Assembly: GCA_014237715.1 (NCBI GenBank)
Contig: JAAZZG010000008.1
Span: 1-38,862, forward strand
DNA length: 38,862 nt
Reading direction: 5' to 3'
Source: Acidimicrobiales bacterium
GTDB taxonomy: Bacteria > Actinomycetota > Acidimicrobiia > Acidimicrobiales > MedAcidi-G1
The position numbers were made by a program, and so were the translations under genes. How positions within the stretch are numbered: the first letter of the stretch is position 1; each line of letters opens with the position of its first letter. Shown in pieces: positions 31,682 through 38,862 of this stretch. A model generated the notes under the pieces. That model had not been told where the DNA came from and did not search any database. It saw nothing but the letters and a program-made list of their open reading frames with translations.

Positions 31682-33238
31682 GTGGAACAAGCACTAGATC
31701 GTCGCGCCGAGGCGCTCGACACCCTTGATGGCGGCACGTTCGACGTCATGGTCGTGGGCGGTGGGATCAACGGCGCCGTCTCAGCCCTCGCTCTGGCGGC
31801 CCACGGACTGAGCGTTGCCCTCGTGGAACGAAACGACTTCGGTTCAGGCACCAGCCAGGAGTCGTCGTGCATGGTGTGGGGCGGTTTCAAGTACCTGGAG
31901 AGCCGCGATCTGAAGTTGGTGGCCGGCCTGTGCGACTCCCGGAATCGACTTGCAAGCGCCTACCCGACGCGCCTCGTCGAGACCCGGTTCATGGCCGCCC
32001 TGGACCGTGGGGCACCCTTTCCACCCTGGTTCGCTGCACTTGGTGCGGTGGCGTATTGGGGTCTTGGACGCCTAGCCACCCAACCACCCCGCCACCGATC
32101 GGCGGCCACTATTGAACGGCTTGAGCCATCAGTGGATACCTCAATGGTTCGAGGCGGGATTGAGTACTCCGACTACCTCCTAGTGGACAATGACGCCCGG
32201 TTCGTGTCCGAACTGGCAATCGGGTCAACGCGACATGGGGCCACCATCGCCAACCGAGTCGAGGTGCTGGACGCTGAACCTGGAGTGGGTGGTTGGCAGA
32301 TCGCCATGCGCGACCGGGTTGCGGGTCGTGACCTAGAGGCCACCGCCCGGGTGATGGTCAACGCTGGCGGACCAGATGTGCCAGTAGTCGGTGAGCTCCT
32401 GGGAGCAATCACCGAGCACCGTCTGGTCTTCTCCAAGGGCATCCACCTGGTGGTACCCCGGATCACCGACTCGGGTCGGATTCTGGCCTTCTTTGACGAT
32501 GACGAGCGCCTCTTCTACGTGCTGCCCATGGGGGAGCGATCAGTGATCGGTACCACCGACACTCCCGTCGATGACCCGCAGGTAACCGTTACCGCCGAAG
32601 ATCGGGCGTTCCTGCTGGAGCAGATCAATGCCCGTATCGATCGGGGGACGCCATTAGGGGAAGCCGACGTGATTGCCGAACGGTGTGGAGTTCGGGCTCT
32701 GGTGGTGCCGCCGGGCGGTTCTGCCGAGGGACGAGACTGGACCGAACTATCACGGGAACACGCCGTGGAAGTGGACGCGACCCTTGGCGTGGTTTCGGTA
32801 CTGGGAGGGAAACTCTCAGATTGCCTCAATGTGGGCGAGGAGGTAGTGGAGGCCGCCGCGGCCTGTGGTTTATCGGGTCGCAGACCGGTACGGCGGTGGT
32901 ATGGCGAGCCAGGTAGAACGGCGCGTCGCCGTTATGACGAACGGGCCGCTGACCTCCAGTTGGCCCCGGGCGTGATCGCCGACCTGTGGCGTCGGCAGGG
33001 GATGCGAGCGTTTGCTGCCCTCGACCTGATGACTACCGATCGATCCCTCGGTGAACCAATGGGCCCACTGGTACCACTGACCGAGGCTGAGGTCCGCGTC
33101 ATGGCCGACCATGAATGGATCGTGGAAGCCGATGACTTCCTGCGGCGACGCACCATCCTTGCCCAGGTTGAGCGGGCGGAGGATCTCGCTGCGGATCCCG
33201 CCGTGGCCCGTGCTCTGGAGATCCTGAAGATCGCCTGA
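31682..33238 (+). CDS. FAD-dependent glycerol-3-phosphate dehydrogenase-like protein
   Basis: A 518-aa protein from GTG 31682, standard length for GlpD. VMVVGGGINGAVSALALAAHGLSVALVER (about 22-50) binds the FAD ADP part. GSGTSQESSCMVWGGFKYLE replaces the usual GTSSRSTKLIHGGLRYLE version, marking a divergent GlpD branch. The middle contains RLVFSKGIHLVVPR and YVLPMGERSVIGTTDTPVDDP, which match the substrate domain, and a C-terminal helical domain follows. It oxidises glycerol 3-phosphate to dihydroxyacetone phosphate and passes electrons to quinone at the membrane surface. It would complete glycerol use with GlpK at 8395, though the genes are far apart. No ribosome-binding site is seen; TTACAAC just upstream may be a -10 for near-leaderless expression. 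Confidence 0.85.
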   Translation: MEQALDRRAEALDTLDGGTFDVMVVGGGINGAVSALALAAHGLSVALVERNDFGSGTSQESSCMVWGGFKYLESRDLKLVAGLCDSRNRLASAYPTRLVETRFMAALDRGAPFPPWFAALGAVAYWGLGRLATQPPRHRSAATIERLEPSVDTSMVRGGIEYSDYLLVDNDARFVSELAIGSTRHGATIANRVEVLDAEPGVGGWQIAMRDRVAGRDLEATARVMVNAGGPDVPVVGELLGAITEHRLVFSKGIHLVVPRITDSGRILAFFDDDERLFYVLPMGERSVIGTTDTPVDDPQVTVTAEDRAFLLEQINARIDRGTPLGEADVIAERCGVRALVVPPGGSAEGRDWTELSREHAVEVDATLGVVSVLGGKLSDCLNVGEEVVEAAAACGLSGRRPVRRWYGEPGRTARRRYDERAADLQLAPGVIADLWRRQGMRAFAALDLMTTDRSLGEPMGPLVPLTEAEVRVMADHEWIVEADDFLRRRTILAQVERAEDLAADPAVARALEILKIA

Positions 33239-33357
33239 CAGTGACCTGCGAATGATTGGCGGTATCGCCCGACCCTTGACCATCCCCACCGATCGTGGCA
33301 CCGTGGATCGTCTGCCGGAACTACCTGCAGCAAGGACGGATGGGCGGGAATCACACC

Positions 33358-33984
33358 ATGTATATCTACAACCGACAGTTAACGATCAAGCCGGATTCGC
33401 TCCGAGCGGGCAACGCAAGTGCAGCGGGCCTCATCAGTTATCTAAATCAGAATACGTCCTTGCATTTCAACCTCTGGCAGGGCCTCCTGGGCGGGCCGGT
33501 GGGCACGATTGGAGCGTCGAGTCGGCTCGACTCCTACAGTGACTTCACAGATGAGGTGGCCCGTGTCTATGCGGAGGACGAGACCTACGTGGACATGGTG
33601 GAGGCAGCGGGCGCTCATTTTGTCGGCAACGCCGAGGACTCCCTCTGGAACGTGGTACACGTGGCCGGCGAGCAGGGTGACGTGCCCAACGTCTGCTCGG
33701 TGGTGCGCTTCCAGACCGAGGGGAAGGACTTCCCGTCAGGTGTGGCGTTCGCTATCGAAATGGCCGACTTCTTCAATTCGATCCACGGCGCGTCGATCTC
33801 GGTGTCGACGAGCACCTGGGGCGTACCGTTCGGCATCAGCGTGATCGCCGCCTACGACTCGGTGGCCCACTTCGAGGCGTCCACCATGGCGATACAGGCT
33901 GACCCCGGCTTTCGCGAGCGAATCACGGGGGCCGTAGGCATTCCCGGCAGCAACATGCACGCGGTCATGCGTCGCGTCATCTGA
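33358..33984 (+). CDS. unknown protein with duplicated ferredoxin-like (dimeric barrel) halves
   Basis: A 208-aa protein from ATG 33358 (GGCGGGAA 8 nt upstream); ATG 33340 is an alternative. No named family is certain. The two halves look like an internal duplication: GGPVGTIGASSRLDSYSDF ... DETYVDMVEAAGAHFVGNAEDSLWNVV in the first, and WGVPFGISVIAAYDSVAHF ... DPGFRERITGAVGIPGSNMHAVM in the second. That pattern fits the NIPSNAP-like or ABM-type dimeric alpha+beta barrel, fused into a single chain. A possible promoter TTGACC (33276-33281), 17 bp, CACCGT (33299-33304) lies upstream. It is followed by another unknown gene after 59 bp; the two may work together. It is cytoplasmic with no signal peptide. 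Confidence 0.6.
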   Translation: MYIYNRQLTIKPDSLRAGNASAAGLISYLNQNTSLHFNLWQGLLGGPVGTIGASSRLDSYSDFTDEVARVYAEDETYVDMVEAAGAHFVGNAEDSLWNVVHVAGEQGDVPNVCSVVRFQTEGKDFPSGVAFAIEMADFFNSIHGASISVSTSTWGVPFGISVIAAYDSVAHFEASTMAIQADPGFRERITGAVGIPGSNMHAVMRRVI

Positions 33985-33988
33985 CAGT

Positions 33989-34004
33989 CCCCTTTTCGGA
34001 GGGG
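33989..34004 (+). terminator. small hairpin between two unknown genes
   Basis: CCCCT-TTTCGG-AGGGG is a 5-bp stem with a 6-nt loop just after the stop at 33984. It could weaken transcription into the next gene. It is short, so confidence is low. Confidence 0.25.
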
Positions 34005-34043
34005 CGTTCCCGGTCGAGGTTGAGGTTGAGGGAGACTGCGAGT

Positions 34044-34556
34044 ATGCAGTTGTTCCAACGCCGCCGTTGGATCTGCCCGGACAGGGTGGCCGAGGGGCTG
34101 GAGGCCTTCGTAGCCCAACTGGACTGGATCGACACCCATACGGGTCTATCGATGGCCGGTTGGCGGGCAGAGGGGCACCCTGGCGGTTTGGCTGCCGAAC
34201 CGGGGGCCATCCTGGCCACCACCACCTACCACGATCATGGCTGGTTCCTCGAAGAGGTATCCCGCCTGCAGTCACTACGTAACTACGGACCGGTCAATGA
34301 GGCAACTGCGACTCTGACCGTGGGCGTCGACACTTTCGAGCGATGGGACGCCCCGATGCATCTTCCGTCGTGCTGGACACTCGGCGATCCCATGTTCCGG
34401 CAGGACACTGGCCCAGACGCTGAGATCCCTCATATCGCCACCTGGAGCAACGTAGAGGGTGGTGAGGGCCACGTGACGTGGTTCCCCGATGAGGATAAGA
34501 CGCCCGCGGCTGTTCGTAGCGGGGTCCGGACGGAACGGTGGCGCCGGATCCACTGA
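34044..34556 (+). CDS. unknown protein, NIPSNAP-like region possible
   Basis: A 170-aa protein from ATG 34044, with GGGAG 9 nt upstream. The first half (MQLFQRRRWICPDRVAEGLEAFVAQLDWIDTH, then AGWRAEGHPGGLAAEPGAILATTTYHD) resembles one ferredoxin-like module: strand, helix, strand, strand. The rest (FERWDAPMHLPSCW, IATWSNVEGGEGHVTWFPDEDKT) is not recognisable. It has no signal peptide or membrane helix. It follows the duplicated-barrel protein with 59 bp between and converges with the MFS gene 6 bp away. It is probably a genuine gene, since it has a good ribosome-binding site and normal codon usage, but no function can be given. Confidence 0.5.
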   Translation: MQLFQRRRWICPDRVAEGLEAFVAQLDWIDTHTGLSMAGWRAEGHPGGLAAEPGAILATTTYHDHGWFLEEVSRLQSLRNYGPVNEATATLTVGVDTFERWDAPMHLPSCWTLGDPMFRQDTGPDAEIPHIATWSNVEGGEGHVTWFPDEDKTPAAVRSGVRTERWRRIH

Positions 34557-34562
34557 CAGGCC

Positions 34563-35915
34563 TCAACCGGACCCGTCTGTTGGCCATGTCCAATGGCTGG
34601 GATGGCGGTCGTCCACCTCACACTCGTGGTCATCGCGACGGCTATGCCACCCGGCCAGAGGGTGCATAACCCATTTGCCCACAGAGTGGGCGAGTTCCCC
34701 GGATCGAGCCAGGACCGGCTGAAAGCGAGTCTGGCGTTCCACCGGAATGGGTTGGCGTACTCGTGTCCGGTAGGCCAGATAGAGGGCTAGAAGGCCGAGG
34801 ATGATGGCGAGCGTCCAGAAGTAAGCCGAGGGACCAAACGACTCCATCGTGAAACCAATGATCATCGGCGCCGCCATAGCCCCGAGACTCGATGCCAGTA
34901 CGAGCGTCGAAGCCGCAGCGACACGCTTCTCCGGTGGTACCCAGTCATTGGCAAGAGCCACGAACTGGCCGTACAGCGGGAACACGAAGGCGCCGAAGAC
35001 AAGGTTCAAACCGATAAGGGCGAGGTGGGAGGAAGGGGTGAGCGCCCCGGCCACAGCCAAACCGCAAGAGATGCTGCTGACCACGAGAATTACCGCCCGG
35101 CGCGGGTAGCGATCGGACAACGAGCCAAGGGGCACCTGTAGCAGCACCGCACCGACCACCGCCGCAGAGGTGAACAAGGTGATCCGGCCGGTCCCCATGC
35201 CGGATGCGGTACCGAACACAGCCGCCATCGATGAAGCGGCCGCGGCGCTGAACGAGCAGAAGACAATGCCCACCACAGCTGACGGAATCGTCCGATACAG
35301 CTCCCGCAGCGGCATCTTCTCGGTACTCGGCATAGGAGGAGCGGTCGATGCCGACAGCGTCACCGGGACCACTGCAAGTGAGATGAGTACTGACGAGAGT
35401 ACGAACAACTCGAGACCATCGGCTGACCCCAGGTTCAGCAGCAACTGCCCCCCGGCCGTGCCACCCATCATGACCATCATGTAAACGCCGAGGATGCTGC
35501 CACGGGTTTCGTTGGTTGCCCGGTCGTTCAACCAACTCTCAAGAATCACGAACACACCGGCGTTACACAGGCCGCTCACGAAGTACACCAGTGACCAACT
35601 GGGCGTAGTCACGAGTACTGCGTTGACAAGGACTGCAGTGGACCCCGTAGAGGCCAAGGCGGCGAAGACGCGTATGTGTCCGACGGACGTCAGGGCGATC
35701 GGAATGACCTTGGCCCCCGCGAGGTACCCGGCGAAGTGCACGGCCATGACAACTCCCATGGCACCCGCACCAATACCCTCCGACTCTCCGCGAAGCGGTA
35801 GCAGGATGCGCTGCAGCCCGGTACCAACTTGTAGAAGGGCGAACCCCAGAAACAGTGCCCAGACGCCAAGCAGCGACGAGATAGCCGACGTCCGGATCTC
35901 CGTGGGGCCGCTCAA
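34563..35915 (-). CDS. MFS transporter (TTG start)
   Basis: A 450-aa protein with about twelve membrane helices, starting at TTG 35915 that overlaps the thioesterase stop (TTGA), with GAGGA 6-7 nt upstream. Upstream in-frame codons would lie inside the thioesterase gene. VWALFLGFALLQVGTGLQRILLPLR begins helix 1; LESWLNDRATNETRGSILGVYMMVMMGG and VPLGSLSDRYPRRAVIL are the transporter signatures after helices 4-5 and 8. WLND with the following RG resembles YcaD/CynX-like MFS proteins. The C-terminal 55 residues are hydrophilic. Coupling to a betainyl-CoA-thioesterase-like gene suggests transport of a quaternary amine or its breakdown product, though this is inference. Confidence 0.85.
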   Translation of the reverse strand: MSGPTEIRTSAISSLLGVWALFLGFALLQVGTGLQRILLPLRGESEGIGAGAMGVVMAVHFAGYLAGAKVIPIALTSVGHIRVFAALASTGSTAVLVNAVLVTTPSWSLVYFVSGLCNAGVFVILESWLNDRATNETRGSILGVYMMVMMGGTAGGQLLLNLGSADGLELFVLSSVLISLAVVPVTLSASTAPPMPSTEKMPLRELYRTIPSAVVGIVFCSFSAAAASSMAAVFGTASGMGTGRITLFTSAAVVGAVLLQVPLGSLSDRYPRRAVILVVSSISCGLAVAGALTPSSHLALIGLNLVFGAFVFPLYGQFVALANDWVPPEKRVAAASTLVLASSLGAMAAPMIIGFTMESFGPSAYFWTLAIILGLLALYLAYRTRVRQPIPVERQTRFQPVLARSGELAHSVGKWVMHPLAGWHSRRDDHECEVDDRHPSHWTWPTDGSG

Positions 35916-36397
35916 CGAAGGGTCCTCACACCCTTCCCGACATGGTCGGGTGACGGCACTTCCGCATGGCCCGCAGCGGCGGCTAGGGCGGCCGAGGCCA
36001 CCGGTTCGACCATCGGGGCCACCATGGGGCCACTTGGCCCCTGGACGACGTGTAGCAGCATGCACTCCTGGGTGGCCACCGGATCGGACTCGTCGTCGGC
36101 AAAGAGGTCATGGTGGACGTGAAGCCGCTTGGCGTCAGCGCCGAGGACCAGCGAGTCGGTATAGATCTCCGCTCCTTCCCTGACCTCCCGTAGGTACCGG
36201 ATGCGGGTCTCCACGGTGTAAAAGGTGCCATTGGTCGTCAGGTAGTCGGATCCGAACCCCAGAGTCGACAGGATGGCATCGGTGGCATGACCGAATGCCA
36301 CGCCATAGAAGCCCTCGGTCAGGTGGCCGTTGTAGTCGATCCATTCGGGGGGCACAACGGCGCGCCATACCTGAAGGGGTTCGGTTGCTGCCTCCAT
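35912..36397 (-). CDS. hotdog thioesterase, betainyl-CoA thioesterase (CdhB)-like
   Basis: A 161-aa single-hotdog protein from ATG 36397, with GGAGG 8 nt upstream. PEWIDYNGHLTEGFYGVAF (with D21 as likely catalytic residue), FYTVETRIRYLREV and LGADAKRLHVHHDLF match, as far as I recall, the thioesterase domain found fused to L-carnitine dehydrogenase in some bacteria and the separate CdhB protein. In that pathway dehydrocarnitine is converted to betainyl-CoA, and the thioesterase releases glycine betaine. Here the thioesterase is a free-standing gene with no carnitine dehydrogenase in the window. The stop codon overlaps the MFS start. Together with sarcosine oxidase genes 1.5 kb upstream on the same strand it points to betaine metabolism. 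General YbgC-type activity is the alternative. Confidence 0.75.
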   Translation of the reverse strand: MEAATEPLQVWRAVVPPEWIDYNGHLTEGFYGVAFGHATDAILSTLGFGSDYLTTNGTFYTVETRIRYLREVREGAEIYTDSLVLGADAKRLHVHHDLFADDESDPVATQECMLLHVVQGPSGPMVAPMVEPVASAALAAAAGHAEVPSPDHVGKGVRTLR

Positions 36398-36522
36398 GGG
36401 GAGACCTCCGACGTTGAACTCCGCCCGGCGGCGGCGCGGACGCGCGCAATCTACGGCTCATTGGGGATCGGGAGCAATCACCTCTGGTGGTCATGGGGCA
36501 CAAGAGGCTCCAGGGGATGCTG

Positions 36523-37926
36523 TTAGCCCAGAGGGCCCGGCGGAAGGGTCCTCGGATCAAGGGTGGCCAACGCCCCGATGTCAGGTGCTGGCGCCGTACC
36601 GAAGACCTCTTCGGCGGCACATAGAAGGGCTACTAGGGCGGCATCGTCATGACGTCGCCCAGCAAACTGGACCCCCACCGGAAGACCACCGTCGGTGAAG
36701 CCTGCCGGTAGGGACGCCGATGGTGCGCCAGTCACGGTGATCCTCGAACAGGACCGCATCCAGTGGGTGTAGTGGTCCAGGGGCACACCGTCGATCTCGT
36801 CAACCCATTCCAAGCCGACGGGAAAAGGCGGTACCTGGGTGGTCGGGGAAAGGAACGCATCGAACCGACCCTCGACGAAGAACCGATCCCAGTCGGATCG
36901 GATACGCCCCTCGGTGGCCACTGCCGCGGCTATCCGGTCTGCATTCAGAGAAAGTCCCAGTCGTATCTCGTAGCGGGCTGTGGCCTTCACCCGTTCGTCG
37001 TCGACGAGCGGCGCCATGTGGAAGGTCTGGAAGAGGGCCCGTAGGTCCTCGAAACAGCGATCGGCACCAGTGAGGTCGGGGCAGGCTTCTTCGACCTCCC
37101 ATCCGGCATCCGCCAGTGCCTCGACGGCCCGAGCAGTGGCCGTCCGGATGTCGGGATCTACCGGAAGGTCCCCGAGGTCGGGAGAGAACGCCACCCGAGG
37201 AGCAGTAGTGACGGGCTCTATCGACACTTCGGAAGCGCTCATCACCCCTAGAAGGAGTGCTATGTCCGCCACCGTCCGGCCCATTGGGCCGGTGATCGGT
37301 TGGTCGGTTCGGGGGTCGGGATTCACGTCGTGGGGAATGGATCCCGTGGTCGGACGGAAACCAACCACCGCGTTGAAGGCCGCGGGATTCCGTAGCGAGC
37401 CACCCAGGTCAGAACCGTCGGCGATGGAGAGCGAGCCACAGGCAAGCCCCACGGCAGCACCACCACTGGATCCACCTGCGCTGCGTGTTGGGTCCCATGG
37501 GTTACGGGTCAGCCCCAGGACCGGATTGAAGGTATGGGAACCCTTCCCAAACTCGGGTGTGTTGGTCTTGCCCACGGGCACTACGCCACACCGGCGGAGA
37601 TGGGCGATCAGGGGTGCGTCTTCGGACGGTACGCGGTCCTCGAAGACCAACGATCCCCGGGTGGTCCGGACGCCGGCGGTGTCAACGAGATCCTTGAAGG
37701 CGGTGACAAGGCCACGCAGAGGTTCACCCTCAAGCAGGGTCGGGTCGTTGTCGAGCCGACTGGCCAGGCGCTCTGCTGTATCCCAGTGGACAGTTGGTAT
37801 GGCGTTGACCACCGGCTCGGTCATCTCGGCCCGGGTCCGGCAGTCGGCCAAGAGTTCCCGGCACGATGCCTTACCGGTATCCAGTAGCACCTTCTGCTCG
37901 GTGGCGGTCAACGCGGCGAGATCCAT
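36523..37926 (-). CDS. amidase signature family hydrolase
   Basis: A 467-aa protein from ATG 37926. The Ser-Ser-Lys triad is complete: K78 (TAFKDLVD), S153 in the GGSSGG motif (151-156) and S177 in DGSDLGGSLRNPA. RNPWDPTRSAGGSSGGAA is the classical amidase signature. Length fits free-standing amidases (GatA-like, 450-490 aa), but there is no gatB or gatC nearby, so it is more likely a catabolic amidase releasing ammonia or an amine from a small amide. It lacks a good ribosome-binding site; TAGGGT at 37936-37941 (minus) ends 9 nt before the ATG and may be a -10 for a short or absent leader. It sits between sarcosine oxidase gamma and the thioesterase gene, separated by 63 and 125 bp. Confidence 0.9.
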   Translation of the reverse strand: MDLAALTATEQKVLLDTGKASCRELLADCRTRAEMTEPVVNAIPTVHWDTAERLASRLDNDPTLLEGEPLRGLVTAFKDLVDTAGVRTTRGSLVFEDRVPSEDAPLIAHLRRCGVVPVGKTNTPEFGKGSHTFNPVLGLTRNPWDPTRSAGGSSGGAAVGLACGSLSIADGSDLGGSLRNPAAFNAVVGFRPTTGSIPHDVNPDPRTDQPITGPMGRTVADIALLLGVMSASEVSIEPVTTAPRVAFSPDLGDLPVDPDIRTATARAVEALADAGWEVEEACPDLTGADRCFEDLRALFQTFHMAPLVDDERVKATARYEIRLGLSLNADRIAAAVATEGRIRSDWDRFFVEGRFDAFLSPTTQVPPFPVGLEWVDEIDGVPLDHYTHWMRSCSRITVTGAPSASLPAGFTDGGLPVGVQFAGRRHDDAALVALLCAAEEVFGTAPAPDIGALATLDPRTLPPGPLG

Positions 37927-37989
37927 CGTCGGCGAACCCTAGGGGACGTCGCTGATGAACTTCCTGCCGGTCTCGGACCGGAAATCCGG

Positions 37990-38571
37990 TCAGTGGCCGT
38001 GCAGCTCCCAACCGCGGGGGACCGACAGCCCGAACTCGGTGCAGGCGTCGGCCACGGCGATAAACAAGAACTTCCCAAACGACCGCTCGCAGCTGATCAG
38101 AAACGATGTCTGGCCACCCTGGTCGTCGCGCACCCAGTCGCAGCCCACGGCGCCCAAAGAGCCGCTGAACACGGCGCCGTTGGGCGTGAGCTCGTCGGAC
38201 AGGTCGAGGTTGCAGATCTTGGACAACGACGCTGTGGCATTCACCCCACTGATCCTCAACATCGCCCGACCGTGGGTGATGTCGATGACCGTGACGAAGC
38301 CTTCGGTCGGTACCGATGCCGTGATTGCACCGGCCCGGCCCGGGGCCCCGTAGATGGTCCACTCGTCGGGTCGGGTGCCGCAGACCAGGTCGCCGTCGGC
38401 GTTCCGGTTACTGCTCCCGTAGGACACGCCCAAGGTCGCCGCGGCAGCCGTGGTGGTGCCGGCTCGAACCTGAACCTTGGTGGTGGCGTAGGCGTCGGCC
38501 AGGGTCACACCCCCGTCAGGGGAGGTGAGCGGACCGACGTCCACTGGACTATGCATCATGGTCTCAGACAC
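37990..38571 (-). CDS. soxG: sarcosine oxidase gamma subunit
   Basis: A 193-aa protein from GTG 38571, chosen because AGGAG lies 9 nt upstream and the start overlaps the preceding stop by 8 nt; ATG 38559 is less well placed. MMHSPVDVGPLTSPDGGVTLADAY, then GPDEWTIYG-like CGTRPDEWTIYGAPG, and VTVIDITHGRAMLRISGVNATASLSKIC are GcvT-like elements typical of the gamma subunit, which has the partial T-protein fold without the folate site. SoxG is part of the heterotetrameric BDAG enzyme that oxidises sarcosine to glycine with transfer of the methyl group to tetrahydrofolate. It directly follows soxA and is followed by an amidase. soxB and soxD would be to the right of the window. Confidence 0.85.
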   Translation of the reverse strand: MSETMMHSPVDVGPLTSPDGGVTLADAYATTKVQVRAGTTTAAAATLGVSYGSSNRNADGDLVCGTRPDEWTIYGAPGRAGAITASVPTEGFVTVIDITHGRAMLRISGVNATASLSKICNLDLSDELTPNGAVFSGSLGAVGCDWVRDDQGGQTSFLISCERSFGKFLFIAVADACTEFGLSVPRGWELHGH

Positions 38572-38862
38572 GCTGGCGTGCTCCTTCGTGATCGAAGTGG
38601 GCGTGGTGCTCCTGCACCAACGCCTTGATGCGCCGACCGTCGGCCAGCAGCACCGTGATTTCGGTCCCGGCGGCCGACAGCGACGGATCGACCTGCCCGA
38701 GGCAGATCGATCGACCCAGCGTCGGCGACATCCGACTCGAGGTGATCCGACCAAGGATCGTGTTCTCGTTGCCGTCCACGATCTGGGCAGCCTCCTCTGG
38801 AACGATCGAGCCGTCCACAGTCTGGATGCCCACCAGGATCGGGAGGTCGTCCCGCTCGTAGG
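38564..38862 (-). CDS. soxA: sarcosine oxidase alpha subunit (C-terminal end, truncated by window)
   Basis: The frame is open to the right edge; only the last 99 codons are visible, and the gene continues beyond base 38862. The sequence YERDDLPILVGIQTVDGS, VPEEAAQIV, GRITSSRMSPTLGRSICLGQV and ADGRRI, ending in HFDHEGARQRV, is the C-terminal barrel domain (GCV_T_C) of the T-protein-like half of SoxA. The ITSS.MSPTLGRSI and D.EGAR elements are typical of sarcosine oxidase alpha rather than of GcvT itself. The stop codon lies inside the SoxG start region, so the two subunits are translationally coupled. N-terminal FAD and 2Fe-2S parts are not seen. Confidence 0.85.
   Translation of the reverse strand, partial: YERDDLPILVGIQTVDGSIVPEEAAQIVDGNENTILGRITSSRMSPTLGRSICLGQVDPSLSAAGTEITVLLADGRRIKALVQEHHAHFDHEGARQRV

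Noticed and set aside
1..38862. Defence system, prophage, CRISPR array or mobile element
   Set aside because: No nuclease, helicase, integrase, transposase, phage structural gene, regularly spaced repeats or tRNA-linked attachment site was found on either strand.

Overview
The window is about 39 kb of gene-dense, high-GC (mid-60s %) chromosomal DNA with no RNA genes, insertion sequences or CRISPR arrays. GTG and TTG starts are frequent, genes often overlap by 1-8 nt, an F420-type nitroreductase homologue is present, and three genes have TANNNT boxes placed for leaderless transcription. Together these suggest a free-living Actinomycetota, most likely a marine Acidimicrobiia; a SAR202-type Chloroflexota cannot be excluded from sequence alone. 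The gene content (osmolyte demethylation, sulfatases, five Fe(II)/2-oxoglutarate oxygenases, alpha/beta hydrolases, beta-oxidation enzymes) fits a heterotroph living on small dissolved organic compounds.

Layout. (1) 1-5741, + strand: end of a TMADH/DgcA/StcD-like N-demethylase, then a tightly coupled five-gene operon of two PhyH-type oxygenases, an EutA-like Asp/Glu-racemase-family protein, an M24 hydrolase of EutD/DoeA size and an IPNS-like oxygenase. A perfect 8+8 palindrome precedes it. (2) 5754-6674, - strand: HLD-I-like haloalkane dehalogenase. (3) 6889-15537, + strand: PhzF, PNPOx-like, glycerol kinase, sterol-desaturase-like, arylsulfatase, M20 peptidase and acyl-CoA thioesterase, largely one transcription unit. 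(4) 15559-20717, - strand: crotonase, HSD10-like SDR, zinc alcohol dehydrogenase, alpha/beta hydrolase and a second sulfatase. (5) 20842-23805: F420-type oxidoreductase (+) facing a SMP-30/TauD pair and a conserved-looking unknown (-). (6) 23891-27580: MFS transporter, YciI-like protein, alpha/beta hydrolase (-) and an OYE-family reductase. (7) 27647-30572: a coupled marR-tauD-beta-propeller operon with a probable autoregulatory operator, then an HSL-type esterase. (8) 31682-34556: GlpD-like FAD enzyme and two unknown proteins. (9) 34563-38862, - strand: end of sarcosine oxidase alpha, sarcosine oxidase gamma, an amidase, a betainyl-CoA-thioesterase-like hotdog protein and an MFS transporter.

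Working interpretation. The two ends carry complementary steps of methylated-amine breakdown: an N-demethylase on the left; betainyl-CoA thioesterase and sarcosine oxidase on the right. These link carnitine or glycine betaine to glycine. The 917-5741 operon pairs ectoine-utilisation-like proteins (EutA, M24) with three 2OG oxygenases instead of the usual eutB/C/E partners. It is the best candidate here for an undescribed catabolic pathway, probably for an N-heterocyclic or N-methylated osmolyte. The marR-tauD-propeller trio is the second candidate. No intergenic stretch exceeds 300 bp.
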